A DNA stretch of 64,000 bases from Spongilla lacustris. Its lineage: Eukaryota; Porifera; Demospongiae; Spongillida; Spongillidae. This document shows, one piece after another, positions 43,670-55,685 of this stretch. Every line of letters begins with the position of its first letter. Within the stretch, counting starts at the first letter, position 1. Below the pieces are notes generated by a model, which was given only the letters and a program-made list of their open reading frames with translations, searched no databases and was not told the origin of the DNA. The position numbers and the translations under genes were made by a program. The stretch is taken from assembly GCA_949361645.1 (NCBI GenBank), contig OX442430.1, positions 8,009,542 to 8,073,541 of the forward strand. The letters are read 5' to 3'.

Positions 43670-45177
43670 CTACAGCTTGTTCAAAGTCCAGTTGTATTCT
43701 CTGGCCTCAATAGTCACTGTCCCTCTGTCCATCATGGCCAGCAGTGTTGTCCTGCTGTCTTCAGTGAGGTATTGGCACACGTGCCTTATGGAGGGAGGGG
43801 GGAGGAGTCAATACATCTGGGGGTGGGGCCCAGGAGGGGGGAGGGGTCAATACAACTGGGGGTGGGGCCCAGGAGGGGGAGGAGTCAATACATCTGGGGG
43901 TGGGGCCCGGGAGGGGGAGGAGTTAATACATCTGGGGGTGGGGCCCGGGAGGGGGGAGGAGTCAATACATCTGGGGGTGGGGCCCCGGGTGCCTACCTAA
44001 GTAGCTCATCAGCAGACGAGCCAAAATCACAACCGTACCAATGGAGGATTTTGTTGACTGATACCTAAGGAGTGATGATGTGGATGCACATACCATCAGG
44101 ACACCACAAACAAACACACACACACTTTCATATCTGCAGGCGATATCAGCACTTCCTGGGAACAGAAGCTCTTTGCTGCTATGGTGAGAGCCTGCTCTAA
44201 GTTATCCTCAGAGTACACCTGGACAGCTGGACATGACTAAGGAACCATGGCAACCAATGTCATGGAAGAGGAGGCAGGGGGGAGGGACACACACTACCTT
44301 GGCTCCACATACAAGGGTGAAGTGCACACGAGGATCACATGACTTCAGGGACAGCTGTCTTCGGGGGTCTGCATCACCGAGAAGAGGCTGGGAGGAGCTT
44401 GGGTGTGGCTTGTTGCCTAGTTACAATGTCACAAACCTTTCAGCACCAAAGCCACACCCCTCTGTACTCTATAACACACCTCTTAATACTCCATGTTCTA
44501 TGTCATCAAGGGAGAACACCATTCCTGATATGTCATAACAGGTTGTCTTCCAGAAGTGCTTCACATCAAGCACTGTGGCAGGTAAGCACGAGAGGCTCAC
44601 CAGACCATGGATGGTAAGGGCATTGTACACATCTTGAAGGGGTTAAGGGGCTGGTGTGTAAAGGGTTAACTGGATTGATGGGATGTGCATTGGGCTATCC
44701 ATTATTTAATCGTACACCCCTACAGATGACAATAATTGCAAACTTACCCCCCCCCCCCCCCCCCCCCCGGGACAGACTTGTAAATGCCCCTTGGACAAGT
44801 ATGCCTTCTAACCCCCCCCCCCCCCTCCCCCCTGGACACCATTTATTGCCATCTGTAGGGGTGTAATGAAATAGCCCATTGTAAATAGAAGCGGATCGGA
44901 TACTGATGAAAAACGCCATCCTTTGGCGCTCGCCGAGATCAGCTACTGCGCAGTTGCGCAGACGACCCGCCAAAGCGACGTACTGCGCAAACAAGGCGCT
45001 CGATGAAAGCCTTCCGTAATCAATGCCCCGCCCATCGGCACCCATAAACTCTCCTCTCATCTGCAGCATAAGTTTCTGGAGTGACTTTGACAGGTGCACG
45101 GTGCCCAGGCCCAGATCTTCTGTCGCGGTACTATCGCCCTCTGGTCCGCTATTCAACACTCTCAAGTCATGTGCCAT
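43670..45177 (-). CDS. DUF547 domain protein
   Basis: Start 45177 (MAHDLRVLNSGPEGD); exons near 45177-44908, 44613-44491, 44395-44298, 44232-44134, 44063-44001 and 43796-43670. It shows the DUF547 pattern in order: FINVYNALTIHGL (across the first splice), FSLDDIEHGVLR, DPRVHFTLVCGAKSCPAVQV, and the C-terminal HWYGCDFGSS. DUF547 occurs in bacteria, plants and some animals; its biochemical function is not established. Here it forms nearly the whole protein, with no DEP or glutaredoxin domain. The start lies 40 bp upstream (right to left) of nothing coding except the tandem CMC2 gene, whose stop is at 45217. The first intron contains a small inverted-repeat element (44693-44877). Confidence 0.86.
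43796..43990. repeat. ~40-bp minisatellite (gtcaatacatctgggggtgg)
   Basis: About five copies of gtcaatacatctgggggtgg ggcccaggaggggg in the last intron of the DUF547 gene. On the coding strand it is C-rich and ends at the acceptor at 43796. Confidence 0.93.
44693..44877. mobile_element. ~185-bp inverted-repeat element with C-runs
   Basis: The left end gggctatccattatttaatc, followed by gtacacccctacagatg, is the imperfect reverse complement of the right end (catctgtaggggtgtaatga then aatagccc). Between them are two C-runs (about 44750-44768 and 44813-44832). The flanks read att on both sides, a possible 3-bp target duplication. It sits in the first intron of the DUF547 gene. A small MITE is the simplest reading. 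Confidence 0.65.
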
Positions 45178-45216
45178 ATTTTTTAAAGATATAATGTTTC
45201 TATTTAAAGTGCAGCT

Positions 45217-45447
45217 TTAGTCGCCAAACTTCTCCCGCCAAGCCTTCTTTCGCTCTTGCGCGGCGTCGTAGTTATGCTTCCGTTTCTCCACGTACTCTCG
45301 TTGTAGGCAAATGTTCAGTTCCCTCTTTAGGTCGTTGCAGCGGCCCAGGAACTTGGCGAACTTGTGTTCTTCGTGACACTGGTGCAGCAGAGCGATAACT
45401 TTCCTGCAGTCTTCAGAATGCAGATGCGGTGCCAGGGATGGATGCAT
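45217..45447 (-). CDS. CMC2, COX assembly mitochondrial protein 2
   Basis: Intronless, 76 residues (family ~79). Begins MHPSLAPHLHSEDCRKVI, like CMC2. It has the twin CX9C motifs of intermembrane-space assembly factors: C-RKVIALLHQ-C and C-NDLKRELNI-C. CMC2 is imported by the MIA40 pathway and helps cytochrome c oxidase assembly. It lies 40 bp downstream of nothing on its own strand and 161 bp head-to-head with SHOC2. Confidence 0.95.
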   Translation of the reverse strand: MHPSLAPHLHSEDCRKVIALLHQCHEEHKFAKFLGRCNDLKRELNICLQREYVEKRKHNYDAAQERKKAWREKFGD

Positions 45448-45608
45448 GTGATTCCGTTCCGTAATCCTTCGCTTCGTAAATTTGTGGATTAGGCCGTCGC
45501 AATTATCCGACTACAAAAACTTTTTTTCTTTTTTTTTTTTTACACAAGCCCCAAGGGTTGGTGTATTGGCAAGGTAACACCTCTCTCCTGTGAACCACGA
45601 GCGGCGCT
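45448..45608. promoter_or_regulatory. Likely bidirectional promoter: CMC2 / SHOC2
   Basis: 161 bp between divergent start codons, including a T-run near 45520-45541. Confidence 0.55.
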
Positions 45609-48600
45609 ATGGAGAGATTGAAGAATATGCTGGGAATCCATGGGGCTGAAGATGAGGGGGACGAGGAAGGATCCCCCTCCTCGGCAGCGGGAGGAGGAAG
45701 AGGAGGCATCAAGTTTGACGACGCTCCCCCTTCGCCGCCTACCAACAAGAAGCAGAAAGACGCCGCGAAGACTGTGCGTGTCGAAGAGCCAAGTGACGGA
45801 GCTGGAAAGGGAAAAGGGCCATCTCGCGCTAAGCCGAAGGCTTCGCAGACGCCGCAGTCTGTAAGTCCCTCCCCCCCGCCCCTACCCTTTCTACAAAGTT
45901 TTAGCGAAATGTTATCGAGTTTAGCAGGACATAAAGAAGAAGATCAGCAAATGTAAAGATGAGAAGAGCGCCATTCTGGATCTTAGCAAATTGGATGTAA
46001 GTACGGCCCCCTAAGGCGTAGTGAGTGGTTGTTTTACTTCCTATCCCCGCGTCGAAATATCAGCTGAGCGCCATCCCGCCTAACATCAAGGAGGTAGGGT
46101 ATTGTGCCTCCCCCCACAGCCCGTGTTACGGGCCCCGCCCCCGCATGTTTAGGTGCCGTGGATCGAGGAACTGTACTTGTACGGAAATCGAATCTCTACA
46201 CTCCCACCCGAGATCAGCCATCTTAAGAAGCTGAAGACGCTGGCCGTGAACGAAAACAACTTTGCCAGTCTGCCAGGTAACATCCCCCCCCCCCCCACTT
46301 GCATGTTTGAGGTTGTGTCATAATGGAAGAACTGGTTTTTTCCAGACGAGCTAGCCAGTCTGACCTCACTCCAAGTGCTGGACCTGAGGCATAACAAGCT
46401 GAAGGACGTGCCCTCTGTGGTGTACCAACTTCCATCACTCAACACCCTGTTCCTGAGGTTCAACAAAGTGAAGACTGTGGGACCAGAGCTGGGGAATCTG
46501 AAGGTGCTAAGTGGCCACGCCCACTGCATGATGGCTTAGTGGCCACACCCACTGCATGATGGAATGAGCAGACACATGTTCACACACTGTACATGCATAA
46601 CTACTTGGTGTGTATAGGTGTATGTGTACTTACCAATGTTCACATGTACATACCTGCACACATACCACACACACCATGCTCACCACACACACACACAGTC
46701 ACTAACCACACTCAGTCTACGTGAGAACAAGATCAAGGACCTGCCACCACAGCTAGGGGAACTCACACAGCTGACAGCTTTGGATGTATCCCATAACTCA
46801 CTGCAGAGACTACCTGATGGTGTGTGGGCGGGGCGGGGGCGTGGTGTGTGGGCGGAAGTACCGTGGTCACATGGATTGAACATCCCTCCTCCCCTCCCCC
46901 TACAGAGATCGGCAACTGTGTAAACCTGGTGTTCCTGGAGGTACAACACAATAACCTTACTGCCCTGCCAGAGTCTGTGGGAAACCTCAAGGCTCTGAGG
47001 AGGTTGGGTCTACGCTACAACAATCTCACTAGTCTTCCAGCCAGCACATGTGAGTGTGTGCTTCTGGAGGAAATCAGTCTGGACAATAACCAGCTGTCCA
47101 CACTGCCGGTGAGGGGGAGGGGCTTCCTGTGTGGCAATGATAACAATTTAATTAGTTAATTTCTGTGTGTTTTACAGGAGGCATTGTATGGATGTATCAT
47201 GAAGATCACTTCAGTCCAACTTGGACGGAATGCGTTTGCTAATTTCCCTATAGTTGACCCCTCCCACCTCAGCAGGATCAATGTGAGTGTTGTATCCTCT
47301 TACTGTTGTGTGTTCACTCCTCTCCCCCTCCTCTCCCCCTCCTCTCTCCCTCCTCTCCCCCTCCTCTCTCCCTCCTCTCCCCCTCCTCTCCCCCTCCAGT
47401 CCCTATGTCTTGAACACAACGCCATCACCAAGGTGCCTCTGGCCATACTCTCCCAAGCCACCCAGCTTACCAGCCTCAACATGAGGGTCAACCAACTCTC
47501 CACCCTCCCTCTTGGTACGTCACCCACACCATCACCCCACACCCCCACTTAGCCCCTCCCCCTTAGACCTGGGCACCACCTGGACCACTCTCACTGAACT
47601 TGACCTCGGAGCCAATCAGCTGACTGCTCTTCCTGAAGACATACAGGAGCTAACACGTCTTGAGGTTCTGTTGCTATGCAACAATTTGATTCGGGTGAGT
47701 TGGTAATATCAACTTAATAGGCGTGGCTTATGGGTGTGGCTTTCTCTATCTTAGGCTCTTCCCAAAGGGATCTCTGCTCTGAAGAACCTCAAGGTCCTTG
47801 ATCTAGAAGGGAACAAGCTCGAGTATCTAGCCACTGAGATTAGTGCGTTTGTTTCGTGTGTACTCTGGGAGGTGTGTCTAATTTCTGTCTCCAAGGTTAC
47901 CTGCGTGAACTGACCAAGCTGAACGTGCAGTCAAACCGCATCACCAGTTTGCCCCGAGGTCTTGGGTAAGGGATATTTGCATATCATGGATACCTCCTCC
48001 TTTCCTCCTCCTCTCCTCCTCCTCCTCACCTCCTCCACCTCCTCCTCCACCTCTCCTCCTCAATGCTTTCTTCTCTTTTCCTTCCCTCCATCTTCAGGTT
48101 GCTTAGTAACCTACAGCATCTCAGTGCGGGGGAGAACAATCTTCTTGAAATACCTGCTGAAATAGGTGTGTGTGTGGTCCTTGTAGGTCTCTCCACTTAT
48201 TATCCTTCCCTCTTCCCCCTCCCCTTCCCCCTCTTTCCTCCTTCTTCCCCCTCCCTCTTCCCCCTCCCCTTCCCCCTCTTTCCTCCTTCTTCCCCCTCCC
48301 TCTTCCCCCTCCCCTTCCCCCTCTTTCCTCCTTCTTCCCCCTCCCTCTTCCCCCTCCCCTTCCCCCTCTTTCCTCCTTCCCCCTCCCCTTCCCCCTCTTT
48401 CCTCCTTCTTCCCCCTCCCTCTTCCCCCTCTTCTTCCCCCTCTTTCCTCCTTCTTCCCCCTCCCTCTTCTCCCTCCCCTTCCCCCTCCCTCTTCCCCCTC
48501 CCTCTTCTCCCTCTCCCCCCTCCCTCACAGGCACTCTAGAGAATTTGGAGGAGCTGTACCTCAATGATAACCCTAACTTGCAGTCCTTGCCTTACGAGTT

Positions 48601-49259
48601 AGCTCTTTGCAAGAGGTTAGCTCTGATGAGCGTTGAAGGATGCCCTCTGAGCAGACTGCCACCCCATGTGGTGGATGGTGGTCCTTCGGCCATTATACAG
48701 GTGTGTGGTGGAGGGATATATATGGGATGGGTGTGTGTGTGAGGATGTATGTGTGTATGTATGTATGTATGTATGTGTGTATGTATGTATGTGTGTATGT
48801 ATGTGTGTGTATGTATGTATGTATGTATGTATGTATGTTGTTGTGATGGTTGATCTAAGTGACTGTGTGTGTGTGTGTTGGGAGAGCTTACATCATTGGA
48901 GCAAATTGCTCCGTCAGTATCTCTGCAATGGATGTTATAACCAGTGGACACTTTTTACTTAACTACTGACATACAAGCGATATGATATTATTGCATCACC
49001 CAAAAATGAAGTTTTCACAATGAGAAGTGGTGGACCAGGTTATGAAGATACCCCCACAGGGCTGGGCACCCATCCTTCCCATAACCCACAGGGCTGGGCA
49101 CCCATCCTTCCCATAACCCAAAGGGCTGGGCACCCATCCTTCCCATAACCCAAAGGGCTGGGCACCCATCTCTTACATCACAGTATACTATTGTCTTTCC
49201 TCCTCCCCATCCAGCACCTGAAGTACCAAGGCCCATATCGTGATCGCACCGTTCGTTAA
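45609..49259 (+). CDS. SHOC2 leucine-rich repeat scaffold
   Basis: About 15 exons. Exon 1 (45609-about 45860) is an acidic, basic and Ser-rich N-terminus ([12 protein letters not shown]...), then [16 protein letters not shown]. About 20 LRRs follow, with the SHOC2 order: [86 protein letters not shown], and [20 protein letters not shown]. The protein ends GGPSAIIQ spliced to [18 protein letters not shown]2 joins MRAS-GTP and PP1 to dephosphorylate RAF. Introns include pyrimidine arrays that abut acceptors (47310-47398, 48200-48531). Confidence 0.95.
47310..47398 (+). repeat. (CTCTCCCCCTC)n array
   Basis: About 85 bp C/T ending at the ccctccag acceptor in SHOC2. Confidence 0.9.
48195..48531 (+). 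repeat. (CCCCTCTTTCCTCCTTCTT)n array
   Basis: Units of about 60 bp (tcctccttcttccccctccc tcttccccctccccttcccc ctctt) repeated about five times, ending at the ccctcacag acceptor of the SHOC2 exon GTLENLEEL. Confidence 0.93.
48740..48840. repeat. (TATG)n microsatellite
   Basis: About 100 bp of tatg/tgtg in the last SHOC2 intron. Confidence 0.93.
49044..49170 (+). repeat. 32-bp minisatellite (cacagggctgggcacccatc)
   Basis: About four copies of gggctgggcacccatccttc ccataacccaca in the last SHOC2 intron, 40 bp before the acceptor of the terminal exon. Confidence 0.92.
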
Positions 49260-50880
49260 TACATTCAATTATATTATACCAAATCATTTGACAACTTTTT
49301 CTGTTTGTTTTTTGAAGTTGCAGTTTCAAAAAAATATTATTTTGTATAAAAGCCCCATGGACTGTCTCTCTACTGTTGTGTAGTGTAATGAACTGCTGTG
49401 ATGATGTGTGCACATGACCTCTGCCCTTTTCTTGTCACGCCCACTTGTCACACCCATTTCCTGTCACACCCACATTCTTCCTGTGTATTTAATGATGATA
49501 TAGAAGTAAAGGTCTTCTGTCAAATGGGAGGTCTCCATTCCGTGCTATGCAATACATTACGTCTACTTTTTGTCGTTGGTTACCTGTACGCACCAATCAG
49601 ACACACCCACTGTGACCCTTAATGAAGGTGCCACACCCACTGTGACTCTTAGGGAAGGTGCCACGCCCACTGAACTTTAATGAAGGTGCCACACCCACTG
49701 TGACCCTTAATGAAGAAGGTGCCAGCAGCAGCTACATGTGTAGTAGTGACTTTGACCTAAAAAGGTGCAGTGTGTGGTTTGTGTGCAGCCTACACAGTCT
49801 GGTGCCATGTAGAGCCTCTGTTAGGCCAGCAGCCACATGTGAAGGCCAGCAGCCACATGTGAAGGCCAGCAGCCACATGTGAAGGCCAGCAGCCCCTGTA
49901 AGGCCAGCAGCCTCTGTAAGGCCAGCAGCCACATGTGAAGCCAGCAGCCCCTGTAAGGCCAGCAGCCCCTGTAAGGCCAGCAGCCCCTGTAAGGCCAGCA
50001 GCCCCTGTAAGGCCAGCAGCCCCTGTAAGGCCAGCAGCCCCATGTGAAAATGTAAACAGGATCCCGTCCACAATTAACCAAATCACAGGCAAAATACAGT
50101 CCCACACTGAGAACATATATCTCTCCCTGCTGAAGAACATATATCTCTTCCTGCTGAAGGAGAACATATCTCTCTCCCTGCTGAAGGAGCTTAGCACAAC
50201 TGTGCAGCATGCAAGAACTAGTGTCCTCCATGTTGTGGGTATTCCCGGGAAGATGGTATGTGTGTCATCTGCTCTGATGTGAGTGCTTAGCCTCTGGGGG
50301 AGTGGCCACAGCCTGTGGTGTGTAAACCAGACCTGGAAGCCAATCTTGAAAGAGTGGCCCTACAGTATAGCTGGCCCTACAGTACAGCTGGCCACAGCTG
50401 CCCTACAGTACAGCTGCCCTACAGTACAGCTGCCCTACAGTACAGCTGCCCTACAGTACAGCTGGCCCTACAGTACAGCTGCCCTACAGTATAGCTGGCC
50501 CTACAGTATAGCTGGCCCTACAGTACAGCTGCCCTACAGTACAGCTGGCCCTACAGTACAGTTAGCCTACAGTATAGCTGCCCTACAGTACAGCTGGCCA
50601 TAGTCCAATCTTCAAAGTAACATCCCTAAGGACTTCTAATTAGTGCAAACTGCAAAGTCCTTTTGATTACCAAAATCATATTACAAAAAAAAAAATCAAC
50701 AGGAAAGAACGAACACACACATAAAAAAAGCACAACAAACACAAACCCTAGAGCCACACCCACTAGGGGGGCCACTAGGGGGGCCACTAGAACGAAGACA
50801 ATTCCTGTATCTCTTTGCGAAGTTCCCTCTGTGGTAAGAATGAACCGTTTCATAGCACTTCCTCCCCAGACCCAAACGCT
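49260..50880. other. Convergent intergenic region with three minisatellites
   Basis: 1.6 kb between the stops of SHOC2 (+) and VCPIP1 (-). It holds a ~30-bp repeat with gccacacccactgtgaccct (about 49605-49725), a 17-21-bp repeat of gccagcagcccctgtaag and gccagcagccacatgtgaag (about 49818-50050), a short ctctccctgctgaag repeat (about 50108-50190), and a ~16-20-bp repeat of ccctacagtacagctg (about 50352-50605). Both 3' UTRs are presumably here. No gene was recognised. Confidence 0.85.
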
Positions 50881-51236
50881 TCATACCAGTTCACTGTTGC
50901 ACTCCAACAGCTTCTGCTCCAGAGGACTGGTATCATCTGAATCACTGTCCAGCCTGCTAAGCCTTCCATTTAATGCCCTCACCTCATCCTGAAGCTCCTC
51001 CTCCCTGGTGTGGAGCATACTCAGACGTGTGCTTATCAACATCTGCGCTGCCTGAATGAGCTGTACCCAGCGGGGGTAGCACACACATGAAACATTCCTT
51101 CCTTCCCCCCCCCCCTCCACACCCATACATACACCCATACATACACCCATACATACACATATACATACACATATACACACACACACATACATACACCCAT
51201 ACATACACCCATACATACACCCATACATACACATAT

Positions 51237-51314
<78 letters not shown>

Positions 51315-54300
51315 GCTGTTCTCCACTCATTCCAGCACTCCCCTCAAGGTGGCTGTGGCTCCGGGTGTCCGCTAGGGTGTGGCCCCTCCCCGAGAAAGCC
51401 TTCACCGCCTGTTGGGGCTTATTGATGGCCCCGCCCATCCCCAGCCTAGTCACCTCCTCTGTGCTGCTATCCACTGTGGAAGCGGCCACGCCTGCTGCAG
51501 TTGCCATGGCTTCCTCCTCAGGGGTGAGAGGTCCTACGGGAATATGGTGCTCCCCCAGACACAGCTCCAAAACCTCCCTCTGCAGGCTGAGGGCAAACAC
51601 TTTGTTTGGTATCTCAGGAAACTGCACGTGCATGGATTCTTTCTGCTTGTGGCCCTTCAGTCTCATCACATGCTCGTAGTACTGCCCCCCTTTTCTGAAC
51701 AGCTCTGGTCTGTGCTGAAGAAACATCCAACTGTCAAAGGTCTTCTCTACTTCTTTCACTGGGGGAGCAAACTTTAGTTCAACCTCTTCCTCAATATCCT
51801 ATCACTCCCTCCTTACTCCTCCCCTTCCCTTCCTCCCCTCCCTCACCAGGCTGCACACTTGGCTGGCTATGTGATGCTTGAACAGGGGGAGGGGCAGATG
51901 GGCCAGGGGTAGCCCCTCCCACCAGGTCTACAGACACACGGTCACCACTGGAGATGGAGAGAGGACTGTTGGGATCAGATGGTGGGTGGAGCTCTCGTGG
52001 GGGAAACCCCACCCTCAGACGTTGCAGAGGTGGGGGAATGCCCAGTTCATGTTGGATGGCTTCCTGTAGCTTGGAGAAGGTGATGCCATGGTCCAAGGAG
52101 AGATTGGTGGTTTTCCCATCATATGCAGTCACCTTTATCTTCAGCTAAACAGTGTGGGAGTGCAGGAGGTGTGTGTGGGAGTGCAGGAGGTGTGTGGGAG
52201 TGCAGGTGTGTGTGGGAGTGCAGGTGTGTGTGGGAGTGCAGGTATGTGTGGGAGTGTGAAGGAATTAATCTTTCCAGGTATTAAAATATTAATATTAACA
52301 CACCCACCGATTTACTGGTAGTTGAAACAGAATGATTAGCAGCAGCTCCATCAGGAGTGTTGGAAGGGGCGGGGCTAACAGGTCCATTATTGGACTGACT
52401 AGGGCTAGTAGGGCCTCCCTCCTTCCTCCCAGGGGCGGGTGCCCCTCCCTTCTTCCTGCTCTGGGCCAGGCGTGCGTTCTCTTCCACCCTCTGCCTGGTC
52501 CTCCTCTCCACCTCGCTCATGGTCAGCTCCTCCTTGTGGAGCACTTTGGACCTTGCACCTGATCCCATGGCGATGAACTTTGACACTGGCTCGCTCTCTT
52601 CTATGGAAGGGGGAGGGGCCAGGTTAACGTCATACCAAATGTTAAGGATGATAAGGTCCATGACAGAGGGGAGGGTGTGGTGAGTTATGGGATGAGGGGA
52701 GGGTGTGGTGAGTTATGGGATGAGGGGAGGGTGTGGTGTGAGGTGTGGGATGAGGGGAGGGTGTGGTGTGAGGTGTGGGATGAGGGGAGGGTGTGGTGAG
52801 GTATGGGATGAGGGGAGGGTGTGGTGTGTTATGGGATGAGGGGAGGGTGTGGTGTGTTATGGGATGAGGGGTGTGGTGTGAGTTATGGGATGAGGGGAGG
52901 GTGTGGTGAGTTATGGGATGAGGGGAGGGTGTGGTGAGTTATGGGATGAGGGGAGGGTGTGGTGTGAGGTGTGGGATGAGGGGAGGGTGTGGTTTGAGGT
53001 GTGGGATGAGGGGAGGGTGTGGTATGAGGTCTAGGATGAGGGAGGGTGTGAGGTGTGGGATGAGGGGAGGGTGTGGTATGAGGTCTAGGATGAGGGAGGG
53101 TGTGAGGTATGGGATGAGGGGAGGGTGTGATACTCTGAGGTGTGGGATGAGGGAGGGTGTGGTGTGAGGTGTGGGATGAGGGGAGGGTGTGGTATGAGGT
53201 ATGGGATGAGGAGAGGGTGTGGTGTCTAGGGATTGATGATCGATGATCCTGCTTTGTAGCTATACAAACATCCCCTCTCTCCTTACATCCTCCCACCCTC
53301 CCCCTCCCCCCCAGAATACTAGCTGGGTATGCAGGACAAGTAATGTTATACACTCCTCCTCCCCCTACCTTCTTTTTCTCCATCATGTGATTGGGCGGGG
53401 CCAGGCACACCAGGAGGCGGGGCAGGGTGGTTCCCCTCCACTTGGACCATGCCCTCCTGGTGGGAGGTGGCCTGGAGGACAGACTCCACCACCTGTTGCA
53501 CTAATCTCTCACTCCCAAACTGTCCCGGGAAGTTTTCATTAACCAGTTGGCTAGCCACATCGTAAGCGTTGGAATTAAGCTCTGGGTTAGACTCATACTG
53601 GAACCAGTAGGCCGTGACTGACTTGGACAGACCGCCCCAGGTGAGGGAGAGGGGTAACCTATGAGGGAGGAAAAGGAGGGATGGAGGGGAAGACGAAATG
53701 GTTAGCCGCGTGATGACATTGGTCAAAAACCATCACCTAGCAACAAACAACATCACTTAGCAACAAACACCATCACCTAGCAACAAACACCATCACCTAG
53801 CAACAAATACAACAGCACCCAATTGGCAGCTAAAGTATCAAGCGTTGGTTTGACTTCCCCCCTCTTCCCCAGGCTTACTTCAATGGCAGGTTGTCGTACT
53901 CTTTGTCGTTCCAGAAGTGTTTGTAGCCACACCCACACCTGCTGTGCTGCGTCTGTGTGGAGGTGCGGTCACCGTTCTCATAAGCTATGCTCCCGTCAGC
54001 CCTCAGGAGACGCGAGGAGCTCGAGCACGAGAAGCAGGACACAGCCGTGGGCACAAGGGCGTCCATGGCTAGGTCGTACCTGGCCGTTATGCCGTCCAGG
54101 GGGAAGTTATATACCAGCCCATCCTCCAGAGTGTAGCGGCTGGTGGCCTTTTCATAGAGCTGCCCCCCAGGGACCAGCCACTCCGGGGGGACGCAGCACA
54201 CAGAGGTGCACAGGAGGCAGCGGAACAGCCTCCCCTCCCTGATGGCCCCACAGGCGGCCTGGGTCTCCACGTCTGGCTTGATCCCTACATAGCCAGCGCT

Positions 54301-55626
54301 GCGGAAAACGTACTGGTGCACGTCACAGACCACAGACACAGCCACGCTGTTCTTCTGGAAGAAGAGCTTCTCCATGCACTGCAGCAGCTTCAACATGTAC
54401 CTGTCCTCCATGCTCCTGCCCCCACACAACTCAATGCTTCCCTTCTCATCCACCCTCACGTACTTCTCCAGAAGACACTCCGGCTGCCCCCACACCTTTG
54501 GCCGGAGGGAGGGGGGCAGCCTGGGTAGTGCCCGGTCCTTCAGGGGCACCAAGGGGATGAAGTGGTTATGGCTCACGTTGCTCCAGGCAACCACGATGGG
54601 AGAGTTGGGGACCCACTCTCCCGCAGGGGTCCGCGTTGCACATTTTTCAGGGGGGTAGAGACTGGGTAGGAACACTCCCGAATAGTCGCCCGATGACTGC
54701 ATGCCAGAGAGACTGTCAAGGAGTATGATTGGTCGATGCAAGACATTGGCCAGACCAAACACGTGTATGTTCCTCAGCCCGTGGGCCTGTCCCTCCTTGG
54801 GCTGGTAGCTGGGGTCGGCCTCCTCTATGATGTCAGGCCATTCCTCCTCGCTGTAGAACTCCTTGAACATCTCCTGGTACTCGGCCTTCATGGTTGTTAG
54901 GTGACGGTGGAGGTTAACCCTCAGGGCGTGCCAGAAGAGCTCCCGGCCCACTATACACCGCGATATGGCATGGACCAGACAGTGACCATCACCGTCTGCG
55001 TGCACAGGTATCAGAACCTCCTGCTTGGAGCTGTTGGCTTGTCTCAGCTTATCCAGCACGCCTTCCAGGTACCGAACAGAGCCGGACCGGTCACGCCCGT
55101 ATCCCATCGTATCTAGAAAGCTCTCTTCGATGGCGAATACCCATTTGGAGAGTTTGGAGCAGTCGAATATCTCACCGAGGTTCAACTCTTTGAGCGTCTT
55201 GGGCTGGTCACACTTGTCCATGCCGTATTCCGTAAGTAGTGGAGAGAGAAGTTTGCACTGATAATTAGAAATTCCCTTTACTTTAACCAACTCGGCTGTC
55301 TTCTGCTCGGGGCCGGACATCTTCCGCGCCTGAGCTATCTCTATGCTTATTCCACCTTCCTTGTCAGTCAGTTCTTTGCGGTCTTTGAGGTCCTTGGCAC
55401 TGTGTCTTTGGCCGCAGTTGGTACATTCCACACTGGCTTCGTGAGCGGGGAAGAAGAGTTTCGTGCGGCATTGCGGGTCCGGACAAGTAGCTGACAGATA
55501 GGCGACCTTCTTTCCGCTGTTTCCTTGGCTTAGTATCTGCGCTAAGCTATTGAATATGCTCATGGCGCTCATTGCTGCCTTTGCAGAGTCGGTAGGAGGG
55601 GTACCCCCGTAAAGACATTGACGCAC
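50881..55626 (-). CDS. VCPIP1 (VCIP135) OTU-type deubiquitinase
   Basis: A large first exon (55626-53879) starts MRQCLYGGTPPTDSAKAAMS; a later start at MSAMSIFNSL is possible. A Cys4 zinc-ribbon (CPDPQC ... CTNCGQ, residues about 48-72) precedes the OTU domain. Catalytic Asp/Cys lie in HADGDGHCLVHAISRC (about residues 211-226) and the His in SHNHFIPLVPL (about 355). Downstream exons (about 53660-53365, 52600-52325, 52140-51850, 51770-51315 and 51065-50881) give LLHKEELxMS-like KVLHKEELTMSEVERR, a ubiquitin/UBX-like region (KVTAYDGKTTNLSLDHG), WMFLQHRPELFRKGG and a C-terminal coiled coil (REEELQDEVRALNGRL). VCPIP1 works with p97/VCP-p47 in Golgi and ER reassembly. Confidence 0.94.
51238..51312. 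repeat. (CA)n microsatellite
   Basis: About 75 bp pure ca on +. On the VCPIP1 coding strand it is (GT)n starting exactly at the donor after GMSGEQQ. Confidence 0.95.
52670..53228. repeat. ~28-bp minisatellite (gggatgaggggagggtgtgg)
   Basis: About 20 units of ttatgggatgaggggagggt gtggtgag with variants in a VCPIP1 intron, C/A-rich on the coding strand. Confidence 0.93.
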
Positions 55627-55685
55627 GTGATTCGATAACTAACCAAACAATAATATATAAGTTATTAAATTAAGGTGAAAGGAAA
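55627..55685. promoter_or_regulatory. 59-bp gap between divergent starts: VCPIP1 / PPP1R2
   Basis: Only 59 bp separate the two ATGs. The core promoters must overlap each other or lie within the coding or 5' leader sequence of the partner, unless VCPIP1 starts at its later Met (about 55560). The spacer is AT-rich (aataatatataagttattaa). Confidence 0.55.
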
